A DNA stretch of 64,000 nucleotides from Tenrec ecaudatus (lineage: Eukaryota; Chordata; Mammalia; Afrosoricida; Tenrecidae), in contig NC_134535.1 in NCBI RefSeq assembly GCF_050624435.1, positions 123,429,731 to 123,493,730 on the forward strand, read 5' to 3'. Positions 47,864 through 61,886 of this stretch are shown in pieces. Every line of letters begins with the position of its first letter. Positions within the stretch are counted from its first letter, which is position 1. A program made the translations under genes and the position numbers. The notes under the pieces are model-generated. The model ran no database searches and was not told the origin of the DNA. It saw only the letters and a list, made by a program, of their open reading frames with translations.

Positions 47864-49678
47864 AGTAACATTAACCCTCCTCTACTATTTTCCTTGCAAA
47901 GCGACTGCTATAGCAAGCCCTGAGTAAAGAAAGGTTTAATGTCCTGGCATAGTTTGATATAATCAGACAAGTTGCTCTTGTTTCTTAAAGGTCTCAGCAC
48001 TATCTAGCAGGCAGTATTTGCATTTTTTTAAAAACCAATTGTTTAATTTTTTAATACAATTCCTGATTTTAATTAGACAAAGGGACAAAAAATAGCACAT
48101 ACTTGAAGGTTACATAGTCTACAAATGATGGCAATATTTTCCTTGAGAGAGTAGTATCATTGGTATAATTATTTTGTAAATATTCAAAAAAGACTCAACT
48201 TTAAGCAGTAATAAACACAAGCAAAAGTGATTTTATCCTTAAAATAAACATTCAGAAAAACCTCTTTGTACATACAAAGTGAGAGTATGTAATACTTACA
48301 CACACACAAGCGCACACGCACACACACATTGTTCACACAAACTTTGTTCACATAAACAGCTTATATCTGCTGTATTTTGAAAACTCTCAAGAAACTCTGA
48401 ATTTCACAACAAGTAGTCTTTTCCTGACAAACACGTTTGAGCCAACTATTACCAGTCTTCTGCCCAAAACACATTTTCTCCTATCGTGGCTTCTACTAAC
48501 TCCATAGGAAAATGAGCCACAGAACCATACTGAGAACAAGCAGATTTTAAATCTTTTACAGTTTTGAATGAAATGAGGGGAATTGTCGCCCCGTCAATGA
48601 GCATTTTGTCCTTTAACTGGATAACATTTTGGAATTTTTAAATCTACTTCCTGTTATGTTGCTAATGACTTGGACTCTTGCTCCCAGGCTATGGCCTTTG
48701 CCTTTCTTTCATCCCAGCAGGACTGAGTCTGTAGCACCAGGTTTCAAAGTCCTAGATCTTTATCATGCTAATGTATTGATCAGCCCTCTAACTGCTTCTG
48801 CCTGCTTTCAAAGTCCTCAGCAGCTTCAGCAGCAGAGGGAACTTTTCCTAGCTACAAAATCTGAAAACTTCTCTAATCTTTAGTAACTTATTTTGTTCCT
48901 TTAGCTTATAACATATTTTGAAACATATTTCCATACATACATTTATTAGAAATCTGTCGCATAATTTATCACTTCCAACTTTTCACCACTCACTCTTTTT
49001 TTTTCTCTAAATATTCACGGCCGTGCTTCTCAGTGGTGTCTGTTATGTTTTTAATCACAACTTTTAACCTTTACTCCTTGCGCCTTAAAAGCATCATGTA
49101 ATTCTACAAATAATTGATGCTGACTAATTTCTTGACCATCGTCAGACAAAAAAACTCACCTGGTTATTCGTCGTAGCAGGTTACAACGACGGTGGGGTGG
49201 ACTTGATAAGTCGATTGGCCGATCCTTCCTGACTTGTCTGCATCGTCAGTGGGGATCCTCGTTTTCAAAATGCTTGAGCGAGGAGCGTCTCAAAACTTCC
49301 AAGCGACAACGGCACGGCGGCGGGATGTTGCAGAGTATCACTGCAAATGGACGCTTTTGGAGCCAAGCTTTGGGCACAGCGGGTGGCCGTGGGAGCAGGG
49401 GCCCGCAACATGAGCTGGCAACACTCATGAGCTGGCGGTGGGTGGGACCCATGCGGCGTGGCTCCATGCTTTACAGCAGCATTGGCGCACAGCTAGTGCT
49501 CGGCAGCCAGCTTGGAGTGTCAGCTCAGTTGCCGCGCTGGGTTTAGCAGCGGGGCACCAGTGGGACCGTTTTGGTTCAGCGTTTCAGCTCACTGATACAG
49601 CTCAGAAATACGGCCAGATGCCAGCGTCGCAGGAGTTGAGGCTTCTTCTCTTTCTCGCGACTCATTGTGGCACCAAAA

Positions 49679-50200
49679 TATCCCTGCCCAGCAAAATATC
49701 CCTGCCCAGCAAAATATCCCGGGACATCAACAACGTGTACCTGAAAGAGGGACTGGGAATGAAGATGGGCAAGGGCACGGAGAGATAAAGGAAAGACAGG
49801 AATCTGATCAAGCCTCATTTATTGAGTTGAGAGCAGAGGTTTAAATAGCCAGCAAAGGGCTGGCACCATTACGTCACATGTAAAATAGGGTCCAGCTGAG
49901 GTAGCCAATAGTCGTGCATCTTCAAACAAGGAAGGAATGGTGGGCAACTGATCAAACAGGTAAGTATGCTAATGAAGCATTCCTGGTGAGCCTGGGGGGA
50001 GATGCCATCATTCATGTATTGACCAATGAGCATAGCAGCTGCTAGTGAAAGAGCACCAATCCTAGCAAGGGTCAAGGCAGCCACCCTCTGGCGGGAATTG
50101 AGACAAAGGGCAGTAAAACCTCAGGGAAGTTTGTATGGCAGGAAACTGAGAGTAAATTCATGGCTAAAATCCAGGGTGGGGAGACACGCAGTTCCCTACA
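49679..50200 (-). repeat. 5' LTR of the provirus, unit 2, with a 20-bp tandem repeat
   Basis: About 522 bp. Homologous to 18637-19139 but with one more copy of the 20-bp 'tatccctgcccagcaaaa' motif at its inner edge, a unit-specific expansion near 49679-49718. Confidence 0.8.
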
Positions 50201-51807
50201 GAGCCGTATAGCACCAAGGAAACATGCAACTTTCCTCTAGTTTTGTAATGCTTCCTCTGTCCCCACTATCATGATCCCAATTCTAACTTACAAATCCGGC
50301 TAGACGCGAGGATGTACACTGGTACAGATCAGAGCTGGAAACACAGGGAATCCAGGACAGACAAACCCCTCAGGACCAATAATGAGAGTAGTGATACCAA
50401 GAGGTGAAGGGGAAGTTGGTATCAAAAGGGGGAAACGATCACAATGATCTACATATAACCCCTCCCTGGCGAACGGACAACAGAAAAGTGGTTGAAGAGA
50501 GACATCGGACAGGGTAAGATATGAAATAATAATAATAATTTATGAATTATCAAGAGTTTCTGAAGGAAGGGGGGTGGGGGAAGGAAGGTGGGGGAGGGAG
50601 TGGGATAATGTTGAGCTGACACCAGGGGCTCAAATACAAAGAAAATGTTTTGAGAATGACGATGGCAACCAATGTACAAATTTGCTTGACACAATGGATT
50701 GCTGGATTGTGATAAGAGTTGCATGAGCCCCCAATAAAATGATTTTTTTTAGCTAAAAACTAAATGTTGTGATATGTGTGTGAGAGAGAGAAAGTGCACT
50801 GGTAGAGCTGGGGGCTACACTGTGGGCTATTAACTAGCTGCAGGGAGGCGGAACAATGAGGTCTGATCCCACATCGTTTTCCAGAGGAGGAAAGTCAAAG
50901 GAGCCTTTCTACTCTATTCTCTAGGTCCCTCTGAGCTGCCACGGACTTGGAGCTGTGGGTTTGGATTTGGAAACCGGAAGAAAACAAGTTTCTGTTTGTT
51001 AAAGTCACCCACTTGTGGCTTTCTGTTACAGTAGCAATCAATATACACACCTCTGGGCATCGGGCTAAAAGAACACAAGCTTTCCTGAAAGTGGTTGACC
51101 ACATGTTAAGAATCTTAAAGTGTTTCCTATTTATAAAGTTAGAGATGAATCAATGGGGGCAAATATCCATTTACCCCTTCCTGTGCTTTAAGAACACCAG
51201 CAAGATGATATTGTTAGGATTAAAGTGCTACTCACGAGTCAGCCATCCTTAAGTACTGGGGGCTAGATGACAAATTCTGGACTGCCCTTTGGGGTATGAT
51301 AATAGTTAAAATTGTGGACAAATACATTCCTGAGTGCCTCTTCTAGGGAAATGACAGGCTTATCTTTTCTGCTTTCTTGAACTGAGACATGGACTAGGAC
51401 TGTTTCAGTGAATGGAGTATATTTGGGGTGTTATTGGTGGACATTTTCAGAAAAACTGTGACTTGTCACAGTCCTTTACCCCAACAGTAACAGATTGGAA
51501 GCTCCTAATGTTATCTTCTCTTGCACATCTTTCTGCAGTGAGTGCAAAGCAAAGGGGAACCTTCAGCAATTAAATATTTAATTTGGAAAAATCTTACTTT
51601 CTTCCTTTAGCAAATATCTAAATAGAATGGTGGATGCAGAATATGTGACAACTGTGATCTTAGGCTATAGTGAAGATATAGTATAATAAACTTGATTTAC
51701 ATTATAGTAATCTACTAGAGGACACAGATTTGTATCTTCTAAAACAATCCCAGTGGATCAAACATTGAGATTAGGATGAAAGGGACTGTGTCTCCTTCTT
51801 GTTAGCG

Positions 51808-51850
<43 letters not shown>

Positions 51851-54800
51851 CCTCCCTCACTGTTTGTGTGTGTGTGTTTTGGTATGTGTGGTGTTACATG
51901 TGTCAGTGTGTGTATCACACTGACCAAAAAGAAGCTTCTATATTGTGAAGAACCCTGTGGAGCATATGATGTAGCAAAGAATTGATGTCTCTGGCCTCCA
52001 AAGATTGCCAGCTGCCCAGTGAATAAATTTGACAGTCAAACTAATCCCAATCAAGGTTTGCAATCACTGCAATTGACATTGACCTGGCTCTAGATGAGCC
52101 TTGTAAGAGATGTTGGGTTGGAGGCACTCAATGTCCACCTGATCTGTAGAAATTGAGATGACAATAGTTCTTCTAAACTGCCGTTTAGGGATAATCTGTT
52201 ATACAACCACAGACTTCACATGCAGGTGTGCTACCACACCAATACCTGCACAAGTGGAGATGATAGGGAACTACCCAGTGCATCAAAGCTGGAAGGAATT
52301 TGAATAGTGTGTGTGAGACTATTCCAGACAAGGGTTTGCAAGGAAATGAAGAGCATGGAACTAGAAACTGGAAGGACAGAGGTCCTTGTCATGTACAGTA
52401 GAAGGATGGGCGTCTTGGGTCTGACAGGGAAGAGTGCTCCCCCTGGCCATGCACAGGCAATGGTACTCTTGACCGCCTCCTCTGGCTTGTAGAGTGGGAC
52501 TTGCCTGATGTTGACAATGAGATTCTCCTCAATCCAGGGAAGATAAGAGTCTGTTTGGCCTGCTAAGGAAACCTGGTTGCATAGGGGCTAAAAGTTGAGT
52601 TATGATTTTCAACAACTACTCCGCATGAGAAAGCCAGGTATTTTTACTTCAGTAAACACTTCCAGTTTCAGAAACTCCAGTGGGCAAATCCAACATTAAC
52701 CCATATATCCACATCAATCCACAAAGTCCTCCTCCATCTCACAAAACACACACAATGGTGCCGACTGCAGGCGGAGAGCTGAATCAGTGAGGGTGTAAAC
52801 ATCTCAGCACTGGTAGGGGTCTCCACACGGCTGCTCTAGCATGCAGGGCTCCATCAGGGTAGGTCCATGCGGCTTCTCCTCAGGGATGTCTTACAGGAAG
52901 TGAGCCTTGCAAGCTGAAGCAAGGAACTGGCTAAGGCAGCTGCACCCTCGTCCAACCATCAGAAAGCAAGAGAGCAGAGAATTAGAAAATGCGTCTAACT
53001 GAGCCATTTAGTCCCCCGCCCTTCAAATACGCCAACGTGTGTGTAAAGACCGGGTTCGCACAATAAACCATAACGACCTCACGTGTTCTGACTCTTGGTT
53101 CTGCTGCTGCCCCTCTGATGGGATAGTTGTCACCAGGAACTACACTGCACAGGGATCCAGTTCTTGCTGTTAATGAAATCTCTCCTTCTACATTTCAGAT
53201 GGCTCATTTGATACACAGTAGGGTGCCACTCCAAGGAATTACTGACAGAAAAATCCTACCAATAGCTTCTCCCACCTTTCTGCCAGACCAGTGCAGCAAA
53301 AGGTTATTTGCTGGCTTTTATAGACTTAGGCTGCAAGAGCCACATCAGAAAATTCACTGCCTGTGCGATACATATATGGTAAGCATGCCCTATTGGCTTG
53401 CTTGTTCATATTTGGGATACACTGACATCCCTAAATAATTGACACAAGAAAGTGACAACTGTCATAACAATATACATTGAGTTTACCAAGGACCCCTATT
53501 CCTGTCAAACATATCCCTTCTATGGAGATAGACTGTGGGGTGCTCACGTGCTTGAAGTTCCAGTTTTATCACGCTTTAGTATGTGTGTGTGCATGTGTGC
53601 TTGTGTTTGTTATTGTTTGAAGTGAACTTGTTTATCTGTGTGTGCGTGTGTTTGTTATAGTTTGAAGTGAACGTGTTTATCTGTGTGTGCGTGTGTTTGT
53701 TAGTGTTTGAAGTGAACTTGTTTATCACAAGACTCCAAGTCCATTTCCATTTCACTTTCTTTCTTTTCTTCTTTAAGCCACTCAGAGCAATGTTGAGGTT
53801 TGGGGCTACGGAATCAGGAGGGGATGTCATGCTTTCATAGGGGAAAATACCCCCTATACCCTTTATCTTTTCAAATTGCATTACCAGATTATTTCTCCAA
53901 GATGCAGTCTCTGAATGCAAGGGCTCTTTGTAAAATATTCAATGAAGCCTCCACAGATATAATTCCACAGGAGGAACAGCTCTGTACAATGTTTAGAACG
54001 GAGACAGGGAAATAGAAATTGGAACCGAGCAATGCTTGAAAATCTTGTTGGAGAAGTTCTAGAATTTAGACCAATAATCACATCAAACTCACTGCCGTCT
54101 TTTTTCATTTTAATTTATAGCTAGCTTCCAGAAGGGAAACCTGTGGGTTTCCTAGACTGACTCTGTCTCAATGTTACTCAAATTTGGGGATCAATATGGC
54201 TACACTGACTTAAGAGGCAAAAGCGCTTAATCACTTATTCATGAACTGGAAACCAACAAGAGTCACATCATGCCCTAAGTGTCTGCTTGAAGAACCTCTG
54301 GGAAATTCGGGAGCATATAAATGAGTCTCCAGATCTTGTATAACAGATTTACCTAATGCAACACATCTTTTGATCTCCATCGTTAGACGGGGCCCTGTTC
54401 AATAACGCATCACCCTGCCATGACAATTGGTGGAGTAGACAGCCTATGGAAGGAAGTGACTAGCACATGCTAGAAACAGACAGATGTTCCTGTAGACAGA
54501 TGTTCCTGTAGACAGGTGTCCCTGTAGACAGGTGTCCCTGTAGACAGATGTTCCTGTTGACAGAATATAATCAGCATGGCACCACAAGCCAAGGTATAGA
54601 AAGTTGAGTGAAAGAGAGATGAGATTGAGAAGATATAAATGTGTCAGATTCTGTTGAACCTTACAGGAAGTGAAAGGAATTTCCAGATATTTTTCTCAAA
54701 CTGCTTTGTGGACATACTGGATGTTACAAATGCTTAACATGTTCAGCTACCCACCAAAACGTTGATGACTAGAAGAAATTTAATGAAACAAAAATTCACA

Positions 54801-57800
54801 GTTCTTTGGCGACATGGGTTGTCGTGATTCAGAATTGAATCAATATATATGGTCCCAGGTAAGCAGAGGAAAGATGAATCTGGTTTATGTTTTAGAATGA
54901 TAGCCCCAGATCTGAGCTGGAGATGGTTCATAGAAAGGCGAAGGAGGACTGTGGACCTCTGGAGAGTGGATGAAAAGAGAACACGGGCAAGAATAAAATT
55001 CGAAGGCATTTTATACTCCATTGACTCAATTGCTGCTGTTGCCGTGAGGGTCCACCCAGTCAGTTCCGACTTAGCGTGACCATATGTATAATCAAATGAA
55101 ACACTAGCGGGTCCTCAAACATCCTCACAATTGTTCTTATGTGAGCCCATGGCTGCAGTAACCATGTCAATCCATCTTGTTGAGGGTCTGGCGTTTTTCC
55201 CGGTCCTTCTCCAAGGATTGGTCTCTCATGACAACACGTCCAAACTGATGACGTCTCTTCATCCTTGCCTCTAAGAAGCATTCTGGCTGAATATCTTTCA
55301 ATATTGAAAGTATTTTCAATATTCTTCGCCAGCACCGTAATGCACATGCATAGATTCTTCTTTGGTCTTCCATATTTAATGGGCAACTTTCTATAGCTGT
55401 GTGTTTGGTTATTTTGATTAAGAATCAGCAAAATGGCAAGAGATTTTCATGTGTGAACTCACTTGAATCTTTCAACTAGCTAGTGAAACTGCTACTATGG
55501 TACCCATTTTCATGTTAAGGAAACTCATCAAGTGGCTATGTAATTTCTCAGTCTTGTAAGTGATAAGTAATGGGGTCCACGGTTTCTGTATATGCTCAGG
55601 AAATTAGTTGGTCAAAAATAATAAGCCATTTAGGGTCAGAATTGGACTCAACTTTTATTTAGGAATCATCAAAAAACAAAATTTATCAATATATTAGTTT
55701 TCTTTCCACTTTCTGCAGAATTTAGATTTATTGGTAACAAAGTTCACAGAAACTAAGCAAGTAGGGCAAAGTACATTCCAGAAAAATTATTTGAAGACAC
55801 ATCACATGTAAGACACTATGGTAAGCTCTGGTGATACAGACATTGTTTCTGCCTGTTAGAAAACGTAACATACAAGAAATGCTAAGGTGAAAATATCAAG
55901 AGTATTAGTTAAATAAGGTTGCTATTTACTGAAAAGAATTTTCATTATTAAATATATTCATACATGATTAATAGCATAGCCATGATTATATATATGAAAA
56001 AATTCCAGAGTTACCAGAAGATATTGAGAACTCATGAAAAAGTCTGAGAAAAGAATTCCATGTAGGGAGGAGATGCATTGTATACTGCTATTTCATCCCT
56101 TTGGGGAATCATTAGGGTAGTGTAACTGATACTCTAAATTTAAAAACAATTTTATTTTTAAAATTTTAATAGTATTTTTAGTATTAAGTGTCTAAATAAT
56201 TCAGAGAGTTAACTGTCTTTCATTTATCCTGGAGTAAACAACAAGATTCTAAACTGAATGCCAGGCAAAAGAGAGAATGGTATTTGCTCCTTCCGTGGCA
56301 CTGCTCATTAATAATTCATGGCAATGACACACAGAACTTGCAGACAGTTCTCAATCAATTGAGGGGGTTGTGGTGGCAAGGGAGAGGTTATTAGGAAGTT
56401 AACAGGCCATAACAACCAGGATCAGAAGATATTAGGGGTAGGCTCTGGTCCACAGTAAGAACTCTCCTCAGCCAACAGACAAATCTCTCTAGTACTCAGC
56501 CTCTCAAGCTTCTAGACTTCTCTCTTACTGCTTCAAAGATGGTTCATCCGCATAGCTCGGGGAACGGTGCAGGTGTGGGGGGGCATGTTCTGTGGTCATA
56601 ACTAAAGTTGACCAATCCCATCTATTAGTGTCACACATACCCTGTTGCAACGTCCCACACAATCACTTGGTAGAAGTTATAGAGACAAGGGTCAAAAGAA
56701 CTTTTCGTTAGAAACTTTTACTCTACCATAGTATTTGTCCGCAGGTTTGATGAATTCGTGTTTTAAACATACAGTCCTCACTTGACTATTCTGATATGCA
56801 TGTGTTCTGCTTGTGATCTGACAACAGGCGGCCTCAAATTTCAGTGACCAGAGCAGAGAGACAACACCGTCATTTGAATGATTTCATGAGTGCACACTTC
56901 CCTGCTAGCTCTTCAGCCCACATAGAAACAACAGGTGCTCATCATAGCAAGAGACAAAGACATCTCTTCTTTCAAAATCTGTTTTCAGGTCATGCACAGA
57001 CAGCAAAGCAGGGGGTTGGACTGACTCCTTGGCTCCTATTTATTCCAGATGAATACCGCAAAGAAGGGATTGTAACCCACCCCACAAAGTGGCAAATTTG
57101 ACTGAGAAATGAAAATGCTAATGCTAAAAGTGAAATGGGAATCAAACGTAACTGGAATTATAGGAAAACATAGCTGACTGCGAGAACACTGGCATTGCTA
57201 CTATTAAGAGTCATGTGGCCCTGGGGAGCCTTAGTGAGGACTCGCCATTGACCTAGAAAGTAAAATGCTGGTGATGAAAAGCCTGAAGGTGTGTCACAGC
57301 AAGAAATGCCGTAAATGGTTTACAGATATTTCACAGCATGAGAACCACAAGAACAAAACGTTAGGAGCTGATTCAAACAGAAAGGAATGAGGGATTTTAT
57401 CAAAAGGAAGGCAAACATTTCTCAGGCTTCTCTCCAGTGCTTCCGTCTTTTAATACATATGTCAAAGAAAGAACACAAGCCGATTCTACAGGTTTCTGAT
57501 GGTTTCATTTACAATGTAGTAAATAAATACCAGTTTTATTATTTTTCAATTTTTCTAAGAAAAATGTTTTGAATGTGTGCAGAAAAAGTTTTCAGGGTTC
57601 ACCGAACAACCATAATTTTGGTCAATGACTACTAAGGTTTCGGGATGGTTTCTGGGAGCATGGTCATTTTTATGCCTCCATGTGTACAATGAAGGACTGC
57701 CAATATATGAAAATATATTTTAGTAAGTTTAATGTCTAGTTATAAAGGTGGAATAGAGTGCTAATTATTTTACCCTGGGATCAAAATAAAAGTATGAGAG

Positions 57801-58097
57801 AAGCTTCCAAACGTTTATGGAAATTTGGAATTTAAAGATATTGGAAGTTCTCCACAAACTTTTTGAAGCCCCCTTTTGTCAACTCATCAAAAACCTTATT
57901 TAGAACCATCCTATGCCAACACCCTTTATTATTACTGCCATATGATACTTTTGTACCCTCATTGTTAATAGATAGTGTGAACATATTGGCAATAGTTCTG
58001 GTAAACAAAAAAATGGATTTAGTAGTTGTAAATGACAAATGTATCTTTACTGTGATTTTGAAAACCACTATTTATATCATGAAGCATTGTTCCACGT

Positions 58098-58209
58098 CTA
58101 TGGATAATCAAGGAGCTTGTTACAAATCCATTTCTTCTTGGTCTCGGACCTGGCACTACTGACCTTGTCATTCAAGCAGGCACACTCTCCATCCCCTTTG
58201 ATGATAAAC
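58098..58209 (-). pseudogene. Orphan CLEC2-like last lectin exon, unit 2
   Basis: Copy of 27100-27214 with the same acceptor, [13 protein letters not shown] and stop, but with an in-frame 3-bp deletion that removes the glycine of DKGV. The two preceding lectin exons are missing, deleted together with the sequence matching 27741-30277, so this exon has no partner although it is itself undamaged. Confidence 0.75.
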
Positions 58210-58899
58210 CTAAAACCAAGTGCACAAACATTGATTACACAGAGGCCGGAGATCTAAATTGACTACACCACCAGCAATCCTCAGAAACAGCCCTCTATTG
58301 TTTGCATGTCAATCAAAGCACCGAACTGTGTCACCAATAGGACTGCTGCCCACCTTTTCCTGATTGCATGTCGCTTACATTCTCAAGGTCCCTGCTCGAA
58401 TTATCACAGAATTATCATCAGAACAAGCCCAGGTGTGTTGCTGATATGGTGTGCAACTGCAGTTTGCTGTTGAACCCAAAGAGAAGGCTATCGCGTGTGG
58501 CCATCAGCCCAGGCTATTTTCGGTCATGCCCTGAATTGCTTCATAAATGTGTGAATAGTTTAAAAAAATACTTGCAAGTAAATGCCTAAAAGGTCTAAAC
58601 TTTTGTTTATGGAAATTATTACAGCTTCACCAAATATCCCCTTCAATGAAATGCCTGGGGCCAGCAGGTTGGTTCCCATCGCAGCCACTCCATGCCAACA
58701 CTGCCTGTCCTGCAGCATCCTCACCACCAGTGCTGGGTGGTCTTCAAGTTTGGAACCAATGAGCCTTACAGTTCAAGCAGCCAATAAATGCAAATGAGTT
58801 TAAGTAAATCTATTTCCACAGTATCAACTTCCTTAATATTTGTGTTAAACCAGGTTGACTAGAGAAACAAACCAGGGACACTCATATATGTATAAGAAA

Positions 58900-59705
58900 G
58901 AGCTTGTGGTAGTTACACAACCTCCTCTCAACTTGAGGATATTAAGTGTGAAGGGGTGGAGTGTAGCCTGTCAATCAGGTGGGCATGGCTTTCTCATGAG
59001 GACTCTGGAAATGCTTCTCTTCCTCCCTTGAGTTAGAACACACTCTGCTTCACCTTCCTGCTGACAAGCTACTTCAGGCTATACTGATGGCAGTCAGAGT
59101 CCTGAGATGCTTCCACCACCACTGGATCCATAAAACTATCCACCCACCGATCTGTGATCTTCCTGCATTTGGCCTTATTGCATGTGCTGCTTAACTCTGA
59201 AGAGGAATTTATAGACTAGGAATTTATAGATTAATAGGCTAATATCAGACATATGGATTAGATCTGGTCTTGGCTGGGATGTTTTCTTAATATACAATTG
59301 TAATTGTATAATGTAATTGTACATTAAGAAAACGGCCCAGCCCTTTCCAGATCTAGTCCATATGTCCGACATTAGCCCATATGGCTGATACTAGTATATA
59401 AATTCCTCTTCTGACTCAAGCAGTTCATGCAATGATGCCGAATGCAGGAACATCACAGGCCAGTGTATGGATAGTTTTGTGAATCCACTGGCAGTGGAAG
59501 CATCTTAGGACTCTGGACGCCATCAGTATAGCTCAAAGTAGCTTGTCAGCAGGAACACAAAGTAGTGAGAAAGAGGTCGTTTGCAGCATCCTCCTCATGA
59601 GAAGGTCATACCCACCAGGAGTCATCCTAAAACTGACCGGATTGACTGCTAAACTCCACCCTTTCACTCTTAATACCTTCCGAGTGACACGGGCTTATGT
59701 AACCA
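58900..59705. repeat. Palindrome at the unit 2/unit 3 junction
   Basis: Copy of 30435-31246 with the same arms and an AT-rich centre near 59304. Confidence 0.75.
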
Positions 59706-61886
59706 GCCCAGATCCTTTCCCAATGTTACGTCATTTCTCTTTTTCCACATCCCCCCTCACAGGAACCATCTACCTTTGATGGACAACCCCTCCAAAAAAA
59801 AAAAAGGCAAAACCCTTCCGTCTCCTTGATTTTATTAAGATGTATTTTGTGAGAGCTCCAGAAGCCCCCAGAGGATATTTTAATAGCAGATTAAAAATAA
59901 TGTTTTTAGTACCAAAAGTGCAATCTGGGCCTTCTTTTTCTGTTTTAAATGTCTTTCGGTTAAATATGGATTTCCGTCTGGTTCAAACCGGCAATGCACA
60001 TAGCTGTCAACCAAACTTCGAATATCCAATTCCACCCAGAGGCACCTTAGAAGCAAGGCCTGGCATCCTACTTCTGAAAATCAGCCACTAAAAACCCTAT
60101 GGAACACAATTCCCAGACCTAGAGGGTGATCATGCATCAGAATAGACAGCAACTGGTATTCATGTGTGAAATAGCTCTATAAGCAATAATTTGGCCCTTG
60201 CTATATAATCTGAAACAAGTTATATTTCAGATCTGGGTTCATCAAAAGAACGGAACTTTCATTACATAATTTCACTTTTTCTTCTCTTAATATGTGCAGT
60301 CCATGGGCCAATTAATGCAGAGAGCCTATTGGCTCTCTCTGCAAAAGTTTAGTCATTTTTAAAAGCAGATAATTCTTTTGTGTATTCTCAATTAGCTAAA
60401 GAAGACACAATTTTTAAGAATAGAGAGGATATGCCTACCAACCTTTCGAGCCAAAGTGTCCCCTGACTATTTCTTAAATCAAATGGAAATTTGGATTAAA
60501 GCAAGCCATGGAGTCGATCCAGAGATGTAGCACCGGACCTTCCCACAAATTTCCTCCAGCCACCGCACTGCTTATATCAGTAAATGTCAAATATTCTCTT
60601 GTGTTGCTAACTTCTTAATTTTTAAGAGTTAACTATGGCATGGAGCACGCTATATTTACCATCTCCTGTTAACTGCAACCAGTTTGATTCATAACTTTAT
60701 TTAAGTTGACTACTGATGAATGTTTCGGCCATGAGAACAGAGAATTCTGTGTTTCATCTGGATAGTGCTGAGCGCATACTGGGGGTAGAGAAATATGTAG
60801 TGATAATATACATGTACACGGAGCACTGTAAATTTCAGAGCATCGGTGAGGTTACTTACCCTGAAAAAAAAAACAGAACGTGAAACTGCAGTTAAAGTCA
60901 GGAATATCATGATGAAGCCACACACAATTCTGGTAGTGGTTACCTTGGATATAATACTTAGCCAGTTCATTTTACCTGAAAAATGAAAATATCATGAAGG
61001 TTTAAGGGAGAAAAAAACAAATTTATCATAGAACCAACAACTAAGCATAATTAACTCCAATTTTAGAAAGATCACGATGCCAGTGTCCTCTTAAAACCAC
61101 CCACTATCTTCCCCTTATCCCTCTTATTCGATTTTAAAAATGCCTTCCTTTCACTTTGGGCTTCTACTCAAGGCCTCCCTTGTTCTAATAACCTGGCACT
61201 CTTTGATACACACTTTGATACTCACTTCCTAATACGATCACTGAAGGCAAAATAGGTTCCTAAGCAAATGTGGTAAAGAGCGGGGATGGGGCCCGGTTAT
61301 CAAAAGAAGTGGCATCTGTGGTCTTAAAGGTAAATAAGCGGCCATCTAGTAGGGAAGCAAATAAGCCCACATGGATGAAGCTCACCACCCTGTGTGATCA
61401 TGAGGTGCTGACGGTATCAGGTATCAAAAGCTCCAAAAAAACCAACTATAGTATGCAAATGAGGGTGGTTGGAGTGGAGTCCCAAAGCCTCTCTGTGGAC
61501 AATTGGATATCCCACCACAGAAAGTTTATAAGGAAGGGATGATTTAATCAAAGTGCAGTATAGCACCATTGAAACACGCATCATTGTCTAGTTCCTGAAT
61601 GCTTCGTCTCCAGCCCCCATCCCGCCTATCCCCATTACCATGATCTATTTCTACCTTACAAATCTGGCTAAACCATGGTACAACTGGTACAGATAGGAGC
61701 TCTCAACGCATGAAATTCAGGACAGTTAACCCAACCCCTCAGGAACAGTAGTGAGAGTAGCGATATCATAAGGCATAAGGGGAGGGGGCTTCGGCGAGGG
61801 GAAGAGGGAGAGAGGGGCACCACATTGAATGGTTGGATATACAGCCTCCCCCGCCCCCAAGGGGGCAGATAACAGAAATGTGGATA
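59454..61886. repeat. Segmental duplication, truncated unit 3
   Basis: Matches the first about 2.4 kb of units 1 and 2 and then stops. The last shared bases are 'aacagaaatgtggata' ending near 61886 (compare about 2437 and 33427); beyond it the sequences are unrelated. Unit 3 looks more diverged from units 1 and 2 than they are from each other. The break falls inside an L1-like 3' fragment, about 100 bp before the place where the CLEC2-like transmembrane exon sits in units 1 and 2. Confidence 0.9.
60860..60975 (-). pseudogene. Second hydrophobic exon, unit 3, of a broken CLEC2-like gene
   Basis: Homologous to 1416-1529 and 32405-32518 but 116 bp, with 10 T in the terminal run, so it leaves phase 0. 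Residue changes include SIISK and FIMIF. The upstream transmembrane exon is absent because unit 3 stops at about 61886, and the first two lectin exons that should follow were deleted near 58738. It cannot be part of a working receptor. Confidence 0.5.

Larger units (their letters stand above)
44838..50200 (-). mobile_element. Class II endogenous provirus, unit 2
   Basis: Duplicate of the provirus at 13813-19139 with the same flanking hexamers (gtgcag 44832-44837, gagccg 50201-50206), so it was copied with the segment and not inserted anew. LTRs are 44838-45331 and 49679-50200. Pol order is the same; env is absent here too. Confidence 0.85.
30992..59453. repeat. Segmental duplication, unit 2
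   Basis: Collinear copy of unit 1 with the same provirus, repeats and promoter-like blocks. It is about 2.5 kb shorter, mostly because the stretch matching 27741-30277 of unit 1 is absent; the junction is near 58738. Several microsatellites differ in length, for example the CA tract at 41361-41417 against 10364-10391. Close similarity by eye indicates a fairly recent duplication; no identity value was computed. Confidence 0.95.
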
